From: GCA-2686295 sp964402995 | GTDB lineage: Archaea > Nanobdellota > Nanobdellia > Woesearchaeales > GCA-2686295 | Direction: 5' to 3' | Length of the DNA: 64,000 nt | Assembly: GCA_964402995.1 (NCBI GenBank) | Contig: CAYOEA010000010.1 | Location: 1 to 64,000 of the forward strand | Shown here: piece by piece, positions 33,816-44,153 of the stretch | How positions within the stretch are numbered: the first letter of the stretch is position 1 | Layout of the letters: the number at the start of each line of letters is the position of its first letter | Translations under genes and position numbers: made by a program | The notes under the pieces: model-generated | The model's input: the letters and a program-made list of their open reading frames with translations, nothing else | What the model was told of the DNA's origin: nothing | The model's database searches: none

Positions 33816-35999
33816 ATGGAAAAAGAACATAACATAATTATTATTATTGTAGCAATAGTTGCAATTATTGGAGTAATTACAATGCTACAAGGACAAAGTC
33901 CTAATTTAATGAATGACGAAACTTTATTAGGTGCTGCACGTGGTGATAGTATTAGGGATACTTGTTTTGATACTGATGGCGGTGCGATTCCAGACGTTTA
34001 TGGAATGGTTAAGTTTCAAGGTAAAAAAACCCTTGATGAATGCTATGATGATACTACTGTGAATGAAGCTTACTGCAATTCAAGAGGTTTACAAGTTGAA
34101 CCTATGGAATGTAGAGAAGGAAGTGCTTGTCAAGATGGCGTTTGCGAACTTATGTTTGCATGTCGTGACACAGATAATGGATTTAAACCTAATACTTTTG
34201 GAGTTCTTGAATTCATAGATCATGGTACTAAATATGAAACTCCTGATACTTGTACTGATTCAAATACTTTAGTTGAAGGTTTTTGCGAAGGTGTTTATTC
34301 ATATACTAAATCTGTAGATTGTGCGTCAGGCGAACTATGTGAAGATGGAATGTGCGTAATTGCACCAACTTGTAAAGATTCTGATGGTGGTCAAAATTAC
34401 GCTGTTTATGGAATTACTCGAGGTTATGATGATATAGGTCTTTTCCAAGATCACAAAGATAATTGCGCTGGTCCTGATGGTGATACTTTACAAGAAGGAT
34501 TTTGTACAACTTATAATACTCTACATATAGCTGGCTATAAATGTGGATTGGATAATAAAGTTTGTGTTGATGGTGCTTGTGTTGAACAAATTGGTTGTAC
34601 TGATTCTGATGGCGGTCTTAATGCTCTTGTTAAGGGTAATACTGTTGGTCTTGATGATGCAGGTAATTTTAAGAATTTCACTGATTTTTGTCCTCCGCCT
34701 GGTTTTCCATCTCCAGATACTTTGCAAGAAGGATTTTGTTCACCTACTGGTACTGTGTATGTGACTGGATATGATTGTGATGCAGATGGGTTAACTTGTC
34801 TTGATGGAGAATGTGTAGCAATTCCTTCAACTTTATCTTGTGGTGATCAAATTACTCAAGATACTGTTATGACTGAGGATTTATTGAATTGTCCGCAAAA
34901 TGGTTTGATACTTGCTGCTAGTGATATTATTTTAGATTGTGCAGGACATACTATTATGGGTGCACCTGGTTCTAAAAAGGGTATTACATGGTTTACAAAT
35001 TTGAATCATGTTGAGGTAAAAAATTGTTATGTTAATGATTTTGAATTTGGATTTATTCCTATTGGTCCGTCTGGCTTTATAGCTGATTTGACTCTTACTG
35101 GTAATACGTTCTCTGATATGATTTATGATGGTATACGTTTAACTAATATTGATAATTCGTTGTTAGTGAATAATAGTGTTATTAATAATGGTCACACAGG
35201 AATTGCCATACAATATCAGGCAATGAACTCACGGTTAGTAAATAACTATGTTTGTGGTAATGAACCTGTAGGTTATGGTGACATTTTTTCAACAACTACT
35301 GTAAACTCTTCTGGTGTGAGTAATACTTGTGACACTGCTTATTTCTTTAATGATGATGGCACTACAGGTTGTACTTATACTTGTACTCCACCTTCAACTT
35401 TATCTTGTGGCGATACAATAACTGAAGATACTGTTATGACTGAGGATTTAGTGTGTTCAGGTTGGGCAGTTATATTGGCTAATGGGGCTAATCTTGATTG
35501 TCAAGGACATAGTATTTCTCAAGTTGTAAATACTAGCAATTATGGCGGAATTAATTTAATGAACACAGATGGATCTGAAGTGAAAAATTGTGTTGTAGCT
35601 AATTTTCAAATAAATATTGGATTAACAAATTCATCTAATAACTTATTAATTAATAACACTATTTTGAATGCTGATGGTACTGGATTACAAGTAGCATGGA
35701 GTTCTTCAAATAATGTTATAACTAATAATTATGTTGAAGGTAGTGGATCTGGAGGTATTACTATTTATGATGTTGATAGTGCATCTAATCAAATAACTAA
35801 TAATAATATTGTTGGGCCGATGCCATTAGCTTTAAGTATAGGATCGTCAAATAATTATGTTGCTAATAATGTTGTTTGTGGAAGTATTACTGATATAGCT
35901 GAAAATTACGGACTGGTAAATACAGGTATAGCTAATACATGTGACACAACTACTAGGTGGAATGATGACAACGCATCAGGTTGTACATATAGTTGTTAA
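33816..35999 (+). CDS. Surface protein with Cys-rich repeats and two parallel beta-helix modules
   Basis: A 727-residue protein. The N-terminus has a membrane helix (NIIIIIVAIVAIIGVITML) that acts as a signal anchor. Four repeats of about 65-75 residues follow. Each begins C-x-D-(S/T)-D-G-G or a variant (CFDTDGG, CRDTDNG, CKDSDGG, CTDSDGG) and ends in a C-x-D-G-x-C motif such as CQDGVC, CEDGMC, CVDGAC and CLDGEC. The second half has two copies of a NosD/CASH-like right-handed beta-helix, each opening SCGD-x-IT-(Q/E)-DTVMTEDL, with LDCAGHTI or LDCQGHSI and short NNxV turns. Repeats of this type usually bind sugars. It may bind a surface polysaccharide such as that encoded in the left island. 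Confidence 0.75.
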   Translation: MEKEHNIIIIIVAIVAIIGVITMLQGQSPNLMNDETLLGAARGDSIRDTCFDTDGGAIPDVYGMVKFQGKKTLDECYDDTTVNEAYCNSRGLQVEPMECREGSACQDGVCELMFACRDTDNGFKPNTFGVLEFIDHGTKYETPDTCTDSNTLVEGFCEGVYSYTKSVDCASGELCEDGMCVIAPTCKDSDGGQNYAVYGITRGYDDIGLFQDHKDNCAGPDGDTLQEGFCTTYNTLHIAGYKCGLDNKVCVDGACVEQIGCTDSDGGLNALVKGNTVGLDDAGNFKNFTDFCPPPGFPSPDTLQEGFCSPTGTVYVTGYDCDADGLTCLDGECVAIPSTLSCGDQITQDTVMTEDLLNCPQNGLILAASDIILDCAGHTIMGAPGSKKGITWFTNLNHVEVKNCYVNDFEFGFIPIGPSGFIADLTLTGNTFSDMIYDGIRLTNIDNSLLVNNSVINNGHTGIAIQYQAMNSRLVNNYVCGNEPVGYGDIFSTTTVNSSGVSNTCDTAYFFNDDGTTGCTYTCTPPSTLSCGDTITEDTVMTEDLVCSGWAVILANGANLDCQGHSISQVVNTSNYGGINLMNTDGSEVKNCVVANFQINIGLTNSSNNLLINNTILNADGTGLQVAWSSSNNVITNNYVEGSGSGGITIYDVDSASNQITNNNIVGPMPLALSIGSSNNYVANNVVCGSITDIAENYGLVNTGIANTCDTTTRWNDDNASGCTYSC

Positions 36000-36075
36000 G
36001 ATTTAATTTTTTTATTTTTTTATTTTTTTGAAAATTTCTAAAACATTTTTAAAAAGAACTTAATTTATTTATATT

Positions 36076-37368
36076 ATGAAAATAATTTTAGTTAATATTT
36101 CTCCACCTTTGAAACACGGATTATTTCCTTTAGGTATTGCATATCTAAAATCAGTTGTTAAAGCTGATGAAGAACTTAAAGATAAAGTGGACTTTTTTGT
36201 TTTTAGTATTGCTTACAAAGATGCAGAAGAAAGACTTATTTCAGAATTGAAAGAAAATCATTATGATTTAATTGGTTTTGGCGGTTATATTTGGAGTATT
36301 TCAAAACTAAATGACGTGGCCAAATCTTTAAAAGAAAATAATATTAGAACTCCAATAGTTGTTGGAGGTCCTGAAGTAAGTTACAATCCTGAATCTTTTT
36401 TAACTAAATATTCTTATTTTGATGTGGCAATTTTTGGAGAAGGAGAAAAAACTTTTTTAGAATTAGTAAGAACTTTATATCATAATTCAAATGAAAATTT
36501 CATAAAATGTTTGGAACAAATTAAAGGTTTGGCGTATAAAGATAAAATCATACATGTTAATCCTGGGCGGCCTTTAATTAATTTAGATGAACTTCCATCT
36601 CCCTATATCATGGAAGATGATTTGCTAGATAATTATTCATATATTCCAATAGAGACTCATAGAGGTTGTTCTTATAGATGTCATTTTTGTTTTTATAATA
36701 AGAATTTCTTAAAAGTTAGACGTTTTTCTTTAGATAGAATTAGTAACGAATTAAAGATATTATTTTCAAAAAATATATCTAAATTATACATAATGGATCC
36801 GACATTTAATTTAGATGTAGAATTTGCTAAACAAGTATGTGAATTAATAATTAAATACAATAAAAATAAAATACCCATACACACAGAAATCAGGGCAGAA
36901 CTAGTTGATGAAGAATTTGCCCAATTACTTCAAAAAGCAAATATTTTACTTGTTGAAGTGGGGTTGCAATCAATTAATGAGACTGTATTATCATTAGTTA
37001 ATCGTTCTTTTAATAAAGAAAATTTCTTAAGAGGAATATCTCTTTTAAAGAAATATAATATTTCATGTGATATATCCATAATCATAGGTTTACCAGGAGA
37101 TAATTTGCAAAGTTTTATGGAAACATATAATTTTGTAGAATCTTTAAATCCTAAATTTTTAAGTACATTTAGATTGTTCGTATTACCAGGAACTTATCTT
37201 TATGAGCATGCAGATGAATTTAAACTAACATTTAATAATGAGCCTCCATATATGATTATTAATACTGAAACTTTTTCTAAAGAAGAAATAATTAAAGTAG
37301 ATAAAATGGCTCGAGAAAAAAAGTTGTTAAAGGAAAAAAATACTGATATTTCAATTAATCATTCTTGA
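36076..37368 (+). CDS. B12-binding-domain radical SAM protein
   Basis: A 430-residue protein. It begins with a Rossmann-like B12-binding-type domain (KIILVNISPPLKHGLFPLG, then IVVGGPEVSYNPE and VAIFGEGEKTFLELV) and continues with a radical SAM core carrying HRGCSYRCHFCFY, the C-x3-C-x2-C cluster motif, and GLPGDNLQSFMETY near the end of the barrel. It belongs to the BchE/MiaB-like class that methylates or rearranges unactivated carbons; the substrate is unknown. The DxHxxG corrinoid motif is not seen, so cobalamin binding may be base-off or absent. It stands alone between the beta-helix gene and the pilin-like gene. Confidence 0.82.
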   Translation: MKIILVNISPPLKHGLFPLGIAYLKSVVKADEELKDKVDFFVFSIAYKDAEERLISELKENHYDLIGFGGYIWSISKLNDVAKSLKENNIRTPIVVGGPEVSYNPESFLTKYSYFDVAIFGEGEKTFLELVRTLYHNSNENFIKCLEQIKGLAYKDKIIHVNPGRPLINLDELPSPYIMEDDLLDNYSYIPIETHRGCSYRCHFCFYNKNFLKVRRFSLDRISNELKILFSKNISKLYIMDPTFNLDVEFAKQVCELIIKYNKNKIPIHTEIRAELVDEEFAQLLQKANILLVEVGLQSINETVLSLVNRSFNKENFLRGISLLKKYNISCDISIIIGLPGDNLQSFMETYNFVESLNPKFLSTFRLFVLPGTYLYEHADEFKLTFNNEPPYMIINTETFSKEEIIKVDKMAREKKLLKEKNTDISINHS

Positions 37369-37477
37369 AAACTATATTTTTTGTCTATTTGGAACTTTCT
37401 TTTTTTTTGAAAATTTTCCGACTAACTCTTCTTAAAATTTAAGAATATTTAAATAAGCCAAGTTGCAAGTTTAACTA

Positions 37478-38158
37478 ATGTTTTCAAAAAGAGGTCAGAT
37501 AACAATTATAGTAGGTCTTGGTATAGTAGTTCTCATAGTAGTGTCTTTAGCGTTATTTATTACAACTGAAGTTTCTTTATCAAAATTTAGTAATCCAGAA
37601 TTAACAGAATATACTGAAGAATCAATTAGATTACAATTACAATCAAGACTTAAAGCAAATTTGCAAATAGCATCCATGCAAGGGGCTTATATTTATCCGA
37701 TGAATCCAAGTTTAATTTTAGGAGGATATGAAATACCAATTCTTTCAACAATCATAAATGTTGAAGATGTAGAAAATCAATTTAAACAATCTTCAGAAAA
37801 TTTTTTAGAAGAAATTTCTAATTTACAGAATGGAAAGTTTGAAATGAATAACTCTAAAGTAGAAGTTAAAATAGAATCAGGAATTATAAAGGTGAATTAT
37901 TCTTATAGTTTAGAATCAAAAGATGTGTATAATAAAATTGATTCAACATTTATTATCAGTTCTCAATTATTTGATATGATAACATTATCAAATGATTTAA
38001 TTTTGCAAAATATGATTTCTGATTATGATAAAACTAAACTTCCAGTATTTATGATGTTAAATAATGTATTAATAGAAACGATTGATTATCAAGGAGCTGT
38101 GATTTATTACTTAAAGAAATCAGATGAAAATTTTTTAGTTTTTGCAATGGAAAAATAA
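37478..38158 (+). CDS. Pilin-like secreted protein with a class III-type leader
   Basis: A 226-residue protein starting MFSKRGQITIIVGLGIVVLI. The KRGQ followed by a long hydrophobic helix is the typical type IV pilin/archaellin leader of DPANN archaea, in which a PibD-type peptidase cleaves before the hydrophobic part. The rest is a soluble, mixed alpha/beta domain (about 50-225) with QFKQSSENFLEEISNLQNG and a C-terminal strand YQGAVIYYLKKSDENFLVFA. The gene ends 13 bp before the large amidase-containing gene on the same strand, so the two probably form an operon. Confidence 0.7.
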   Translation: MFSKRGQITIIVGLGIVVLIVVSLALFITTEVSLSKFSNPELTEYTEESIRLQLQSRLKANLQIASMQGAYIYPMNPSLILGGYEIPILSTIINVEDVENQFKQSSENFLEEISNLQNGKFEMNNSKVEVKIESGIIKVNYSYSLESKDVYNKIDSTFIISSQLFDMITLSNDLILQNMISDYDKTKLPVFMMLNNVLIETIDYQGAVIYYLKKSDENFLVFAMEK

Positions 38159-38171
38159 CTACGGGCTATAA

Positions 38172-41100
38172 ATGGAAAATAAAAATAAGAATAAAAAAAG
38201 ATTTTTGAAATTATCGTTATTCTTATTGTTAATCTTAGTTATGAGTTTTATTGTTTCTGCTCAAAATAGTAATTCAGCTGCAGAAGGACTGGTTTTAGTT
38301 AATCCTAATACGTTACGCGTCTTAAGTTTAGAAGGAATCCAATCATTAACGCCTAGTGTTTGTATAAATGCAATGAATGTTGTAGACTACGATATAATAA
38401 GTTACTTATTCATTAAATATTTCTCGAAAGATTCGCCAACAAATATTTATTCAACAAAATATTGTAGTTTTCATCAACTTGATAATAATGTAGATAAAGA
38501 TTATAATTCATGGACTTCATATATTAAAGATTTTAATGGAGACTGTGAAAGATTCTTTGATGGTGATTATAACATAGAAACATCAATTAGAACGGAATTT
38601 ACAAATCCAGAATATACAGATGATAGAAGCATTCAAAACTCATATTATTTAATTAGTTCATTTATTTCAAATACGATAGATAATGAAAATTTAGAAAATT
38701 TAATCGTAGAAGATTCAAGACTTTTATCATTATTATATTCAGGTTGGATTGATAAAATAGAAGACTTTGGCGAGCATGAATCTGATGATATATCTTTTTC
38801 AAAACAAGAACATGAGTTTTTACAAATTTATGCTTTGAATTCTTATGACATAGAAGCTTCAAAATCAATTTTTGATTCAGGTATGATAAAATCTAAAATA
38901 TTATCCTCTGATATTTTTTTTAAATATTTTAAAAAACATGCGAATTTATCAAATGATGAATTCATTATTCTAGCAGAAAACTTAGATATTAATTCTTTAA
39001 CATCAGATTTAAATTCACAAATATCAATTCCGGCTGAATTAGACTTATTCACTTATTATTATTCCTATTATAATCAATTTGAAAAAATATTATATCCAGT
39101 CTCAAATCTAAGTTTAATTATTTATAATGATAAATCGGATAAATTAATTCTTGCAGATAGTAATTCATTAACTGATCTTTCTTTTTCAGAAGATAACTCT
39201 GGAACTATTAATAAAGAAAATATTTTAAATGATATAAATAAAGTTAATTCAAATTTTCGAATTGAACTAGAAACTTTTAATGATTCAAATTTTTATCCAT
39301 TACCATCTTTAAATTATGATGAAAATAAAGAAAGTATGATTGCATTATTTAATTTTACAAATAACTTAATGGAAATCTCAAGCAAGGATAATGAAAAAGG
39401 TTTAAATTTTAAGAATTTAGAATTGGGATTATTTATTTATTTTAATGATTATTTAAATCACAATATTAATTTAAGATTTTTATCTGAGAATGGTGAAGAA
39501 GATATTGCTTTTTTAATTAATTCAAATATTTTAATAATTGATAATTCTGAAGAATTAGCCCCGTTAAATGATGAAGTATCTAAAGATTTCTTAAATAAAC
39601 ATATTCTAATTATACAAAAAGAATTATCAAAAACTAATAAGGAATTCACTATACTTTCAATCTATAAAGATAAAGTTATAACAATTTCTTCAGGTGATTT
39701 ATCATTTACAACCTATAATGATTTAAGGTATTCATTATCAATTCAAGATTCAACTATGGTATATGTACAACAAACAGATAGTATTTCAGGTGCACTTAAA
39801 GCGAATATACAACAAGGTTCTGATTCAAATATAGTTATTGAAGGAAATCCAACTATAGACATTGACTTAGAAAATGAAGATAATTCTAAGACTGAAATTA
39901 AAAATGATAAGTTTAAACAAGAATCAAATTCTGAATATAATAATGCAGTAGATGAGATTGAAGAACTTCAAAAAGAAATTAATGAAAAATGTGTTACTTG
40001 GATTACTGAATGTCATGATTTAGTATATGATAGGGAGACTTTAAAGATAAATCTTGCATATAAAATGGTGTGGATCTCTGAAGAAGAATATGATTCTTTA
40101 ACTAATCCAACAACAGAAGAAGACGAAGCGGATAGACTTGATTTTGGAAGGAAAGTTTTTAGGAAAACACTCTCAATAGTTACAACTATAACTCCAGATC
40201 AAAATTTACCTGATGAAATTAAAGAAAAATTTACACAACTTGGAAAGTTCCAAAAAGAAATAAATCGTTTAACTTTTAAAGCAGAAAAGAATGATGAAAA
40301 TGCTAAAATATTAGCTGATTTAATAATTGAAAGAGATAATTTAATAACCGAATTAGAAAAAGATAATTATAGAAATCAAGTATGGTTTAAACCGCAAAAA
40401 TTCTTAACTTTTGAAAGTTATTGGTTAAGTTTAGGCACAAAAACTGTAACTAGTGAACAAGAAACTGAAACAAGTGAACAAGAAACTGAAACAAGTGAAC
40501 AAGAAANNNNNNNNNNNNNNNNNNNNNNNNNNNNNNNNNNNNNNNNNNNNNNNNNNNNNNNNNNNNNNNNNNNNNNNNNNNNNNNNNNNNNNNNNNNNNN
40601 NNNNNNAGTGAACAAGAAACTGAAACAAGTGAACAAGAAACTGAAACAAGTGAACAAGAAAATGTAATTAATGAAGAAGTAAAGACAACTTTTTCAATAA
40701 GTTCGGATTATAGTCTTGAAGTTTATAAAATCACAATTAAGTCTATGCTGCACATATTAATCAGTTTAGATTTAGAATTATCACATTCAGAACACAGTCT
40801 AAAAAGTAAAGTTCTTTTATTAGGAAACAACATAATGCTATTATTAGTGGAGTTTGAAACTAAACCATCCAAATTAGATTTAAAAGAAATTGAAAAATTA
40901 AAAGAAGAAACAACTAATTTAATTAAGGAATTTGAAGACTTAAATGATAAATCAAAGATTGGAGAAACTTACGAAATGTTTTTAGGAGTGGCAAATAACG
41001 CGATTACAACATTAGAATTAGGAACATCAAAAGCAATAGATGAACAAAATAAAAAAGGATCTAAAGTAGAAGAAGTTGAAGATCAAAATGTGAATGAAAA

Positions 41101-42484
41101 TAATTACGAAGAAACTTTACAAGTATTAATATTAAATCAATTAATTCAATTAAAAACACTCAAATCTAAAGATCAGCCTGATTTAACTTATGATTATTCT
41201 TATAGTCTAGACAAAATTATCAAAGATTCAGAAAAACTAATTGATGATATGAAAGATGAAAAATTAACCGATGCAGAACTTTTACAGAATCTTAATTTTT
41301 TATTAATACATTTAATTTCATCTAATGAACATATGCAAAAAGGAATAACCTCTTATAAATTAGATTTAAACAACTTTTTAGTTGAACAAAAAAAACTTTT
41401 AGAACTTCTTAAAAAATTTAAAATATTAATAACTGAAAAATTAGAACAAGAATCATCCGAAACTAATACAGGTGTTCCTGATGATGATGTTGAATCTTCT
41501 GATATTGAAGTAGAAGATGCCGATGATGAAGAACAAGATACACCTGAAGTGGATATATTAATTATAAACTGGGATGAAGAAGCAAAAAAGAAAATAGTTT
41601 TGGATCCTGGACATGGTGGACTTAATCCTGGAGCAACTACAATTTATCTTGGAAAAAAATACAAAGAAAGTGAAATGAATTTAAACTTTGCAAAATTATT
41701 AAGAACTGCATTGGAACCGGATTATGAAGTAATATTGACACGAGAAATAGATAAAGATTTACTTAATGGAAATGATTTTAATAAAGATGGACTAATTGAT
41801 CGTTATGATGATACCTATGAAAGAGTATTATTTGCAAATGAACACGAAGCAGATATTTATTTACCATTACATCATGATTCGCGTGCAGAAGATAATAATG
41901 AAATGAAATCAGATATTTATGTAGGATGTTTTTGTAATTTAGATGATCGGGGAAATGGAGATAAAGATATTTGCAGATATCAGCCAAGCTATCATGAGAA
42001 TTATATTTCTTATTACAATCCAGCAGAAAATTATGATTATAAGAATTATTTAGATAAAAGTGTTTTATTAGCAAATAATATATTTAGATCATTAAATAAT
42101 TATCAACCAAGGAAAATGGATTTTATCAAATGCATGGATGCTAATTATTTAGTAGGATATACCCCCAAAAATAGCGAAGCAAAATATAATCCTCAAATGC
42201 CAACGGTTTTAATTGAACTAGGATTTATGAGTAGTAATTCAGATATGATATTATTAACTCATAAAGACTTTCAAAATGAAATGGTAGATGTAATAGTAAA
42301 ATCAATAAATAATTATTTTGAAGAAGAAGAAACTTTTGAATTTATTAGAGCGCGTGGAGATTTAGCTCAAATTAATTATGAAGAAGCAATTGATATAGAT
42401 GTGCCTGTATATCTTCAATCAGACTATTCATCAACTGGTCAAGAATTTTTTTCATTATTAGAAAGAATAGGACCTAAAGTTTAA
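38172..42484 (+). CDS. Large secreted protein ending in an Amidase_3 domain, split by an assembly gap
   Basis: The N-terminal part begins with a signal peptide (LKLSLFLLLILVMSFIVSAQ) and is a large, Asn/Ser/Leu-rich region of about 700 residues that I do not recognise. It includes coiled-coil stretches and a heptapeptide SEQETET repeat. The gap 40507-40606 falls inside that repeat. Downstream the repeat resumes in another frame because the number of Ns is arbitrary, so I treat this as one gene. The C-terminal domain is N-acetylmuramoyl-L-alanine amidase-like: DPGHGG, KESEMN, LPLHHDS and LIELGFMS give the expected His, Glu, His and Glu residues of the zinc site. It lies 13 bp after the pilin-like gene. 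Confidence 0.78.
40452..40661 (+). repeat. 21-bp tandem repeat encoding SEQETET, interrupted by the gap
   Basis: Units of AGTGAACAAGAAACTGAAACA run from 40452 to the gap (about 2.6 units) and from 40607 to about 40661 (about 2.6 units). Identical units on both sides show that the gap covers more of the same repeat, whose true number is unknown. The repeat encodes SEQETET, a very acidic linker between the N-terminal part and the amidase half. Confidence 0.9.
40507..40606. other. Assembly gap of 100 N
   Basis: Exactly 100 N characters, the conventional placeholder for a gap of unknown size. The repeat phase differs by 2 nt across it, so the real length is not 100 bases. Confidence 0.99.
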
Positions 42485-42574
42485 TTACAAATAAAATTGT
42501 TAGAATTCTCATAAAGCAAATTATGCAAACTTATAGACATATTTTTATAAAAAGAATATTTTATTAGTTATAAT

Positions 42575-44104
42575 ATGAAAAAAGTATTATTTTTATTCCC
42601 TAATGCTGCTAATTGGCCTACAATTTGTAGTTCGACTCCAATACTTGCAGGTATTGCAAAAAAGTCTGGGTGGGAAATAGATTATTTTGATACTTATAAT
42701 TATGAAAAAAGTATTGATTCTTCATCTGAGAAAGAAAAAGCTGGCGGATTTAAGCCTGGTTTTTGTAAGCAAGAAAATATTAACCAAAAATTTTCTGATA
42801 TAGTGCTTGACTTGCAGAAAAAATTAAATGAAACTAAACCTGACTTATTAGCCATATCTGTATTGTCTCATGAATATGAGTTCTTGATGAGTTTTTTTAA
42901 TGAGATTAAAATTCCTGTTATGACAAAAGTAATTATTGGAGGCATACATCCAACTCTTAAAAGTGAAGAAGTAGCCAAGTCTGGACAGTTTGATATTATT
43001 TGCGCTGGTGAAGGGGAGAAAACATTTCATGAAGTATTGCAACGAATAGATGATGATGTTAATATAAAGAATATAGCAGGTACACTTTTTTTTGATCGTT
43101 TGAAAAAAATTATTAAAATTAATCCAAAGAGAAATTTACTTTCTGCAGAAGAGCTTTGGGCTATTGAATCTGATTTTTCTTTTTTTGAAGAAAAATATTT
43201 TATCAGACCTTTTGATGGGAAGACTATAAACCGATATGATGTTGATATTGGAAGAGGTTGTCCATACAATTGCGCCTACTGCGGGAATAGTGCTTTAAAA
43301 AATTATAATGAGGGATTGGGCAAATATGTTAAATCTAGGCCCTTAAAATCAACTTATGCTCATCTTAAGAACATGCGTGATAATTACAAGGTTGATATAT
43401 TTCAGTTTATGGATGAATGTTTTTTAGCTCACTCAATATCCTGGTTAAAAGATTTTATGGATATGTATAAACAAATAGGTTTACCCTTTATTTTTCAAAC
43501 ACGTGCTGAAACAATTTCTGAAGAGAAAATTAAACTCTTAAAATCATATAAAATTCCTTTTCAAGCAAGTGTAGGAGTAGAATCTGGATCCGAAAAAATA
43601 ATGCATGATGTTTGTGATAGGAAATGCACTGTTAAACAAGTAATTGATGCTTTCGAAATTTTAAATCGAGAGAATGTGCGTAGTAATGCTTTCTTTATGC
43701 TTGGTCTTCCTTTTGAAAAAAGAGAGAATATTTTTAAGACAATTGAATTATGCCGTAAGATAAAACCTTCTGTGGCGTCAGTTGCAATATTCCAACCTTT
43801 GCCAGGTCAGAAATTGACTGAAACTTGCATTAGGGAAGGGTTTATTACAGGTAATGAATCTATGGCTACATTTACAAGTCATTCGCTTCTGAAAATGCCT
43901 AAACCATATTTATCTTCAACCGAGATTCGAAATTTATGGAGGGTTTTTATTTTATACTCTGTGCTTCCTAAAACATATTATTCCCAAATTGAGAAATGCG
44001 AAAAAAACTATGAGGCAAATCAAGAATTATTTGATGAACTTATGAAATTAAGATGGGAAAAGTATGATTTTGCTATAACAAAAGGCGATATTAAACTTGT
44101 ATGA
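42575..44104 (+). CDS. B12-binding-domain radical SAM protein
   Basis: A 509-residue protein. The N-terminal Rossmann domain (KKVLFLFPNAANWPTICSS, then KVIIGGIHPTLKSEE and IICAGEGEKTFHE) precedes a radical SAM barrel with GRGCPYNCAYCGN (C-x3-C-x2-C) and GVESGSEKIMHDVC, the usual strand after the cluster. FFMLGLPFEKREN matches the SAM-binding GxP loop. The C-terminal 80 residues are an extra helical domain. It is in the same broad class as 36076-37368 and 53325-54791, but sequence alone does not tell the substrate; lipid or glycan modification fits the gene neighbourhood. It follows the amidase gene by 90 bp. Confidence 0.82.
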   Translation: MKKVLFLFPNAANWPTICSSTPILAGIAKKSGWEIDYFDTYNYEKSIDSSSEKEKAGGFKPGFCKQENINQKFSDIVLDLQKKLNETKPDLLAISVLSHEYEFLMSFFNEIKIPVMTKVIIGGIHPTLKSEEVAKSGQFDIICAGEGEKTFHEVLQRIDDDVNIKNIAGTLFFDRLKKIIKINPKRNLLSAEELWAIESDFSFFEEKYFIRPFDGKTINRYDVDIGRGCPYNCAYCGNSALKNYNEGLGKYVKSRPLKSTYAHLKNMRDNYKVDIFQFMDECFLAHSISWLKDFMDMYKQIGLPFIFQTRAETISEEKIKLLKSYKIPFQASVGVESGSEKIMHDVCDRKCTVKQVIDAFEILNRENVRSNAFFMLGLPFEKRENIFKTIELCRKIKPSVASVAIFQPLPGQKLTETCIREGFITGNESMATFTSHSLLKMPKPYLSSTEIRNLWRVFILYSVLPKTYYSQIEKCEKNYEANQELFDELMKLRWEKYDFAITKGDIKLV

Positions 44105-44153
44105 ATTTTGATTAAAGATAAAATATGATGGCTATGTTTTTTTTTTGTTAGAA

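Noticed and set aside
40667..40745. A frameshift that breaks the amidase gene in two.
   Set aside because: The change of frame is exactly across the 100-N placeholder, and the same SEQETET repeat continues in frame on the other side, so it is an assembly artefact.
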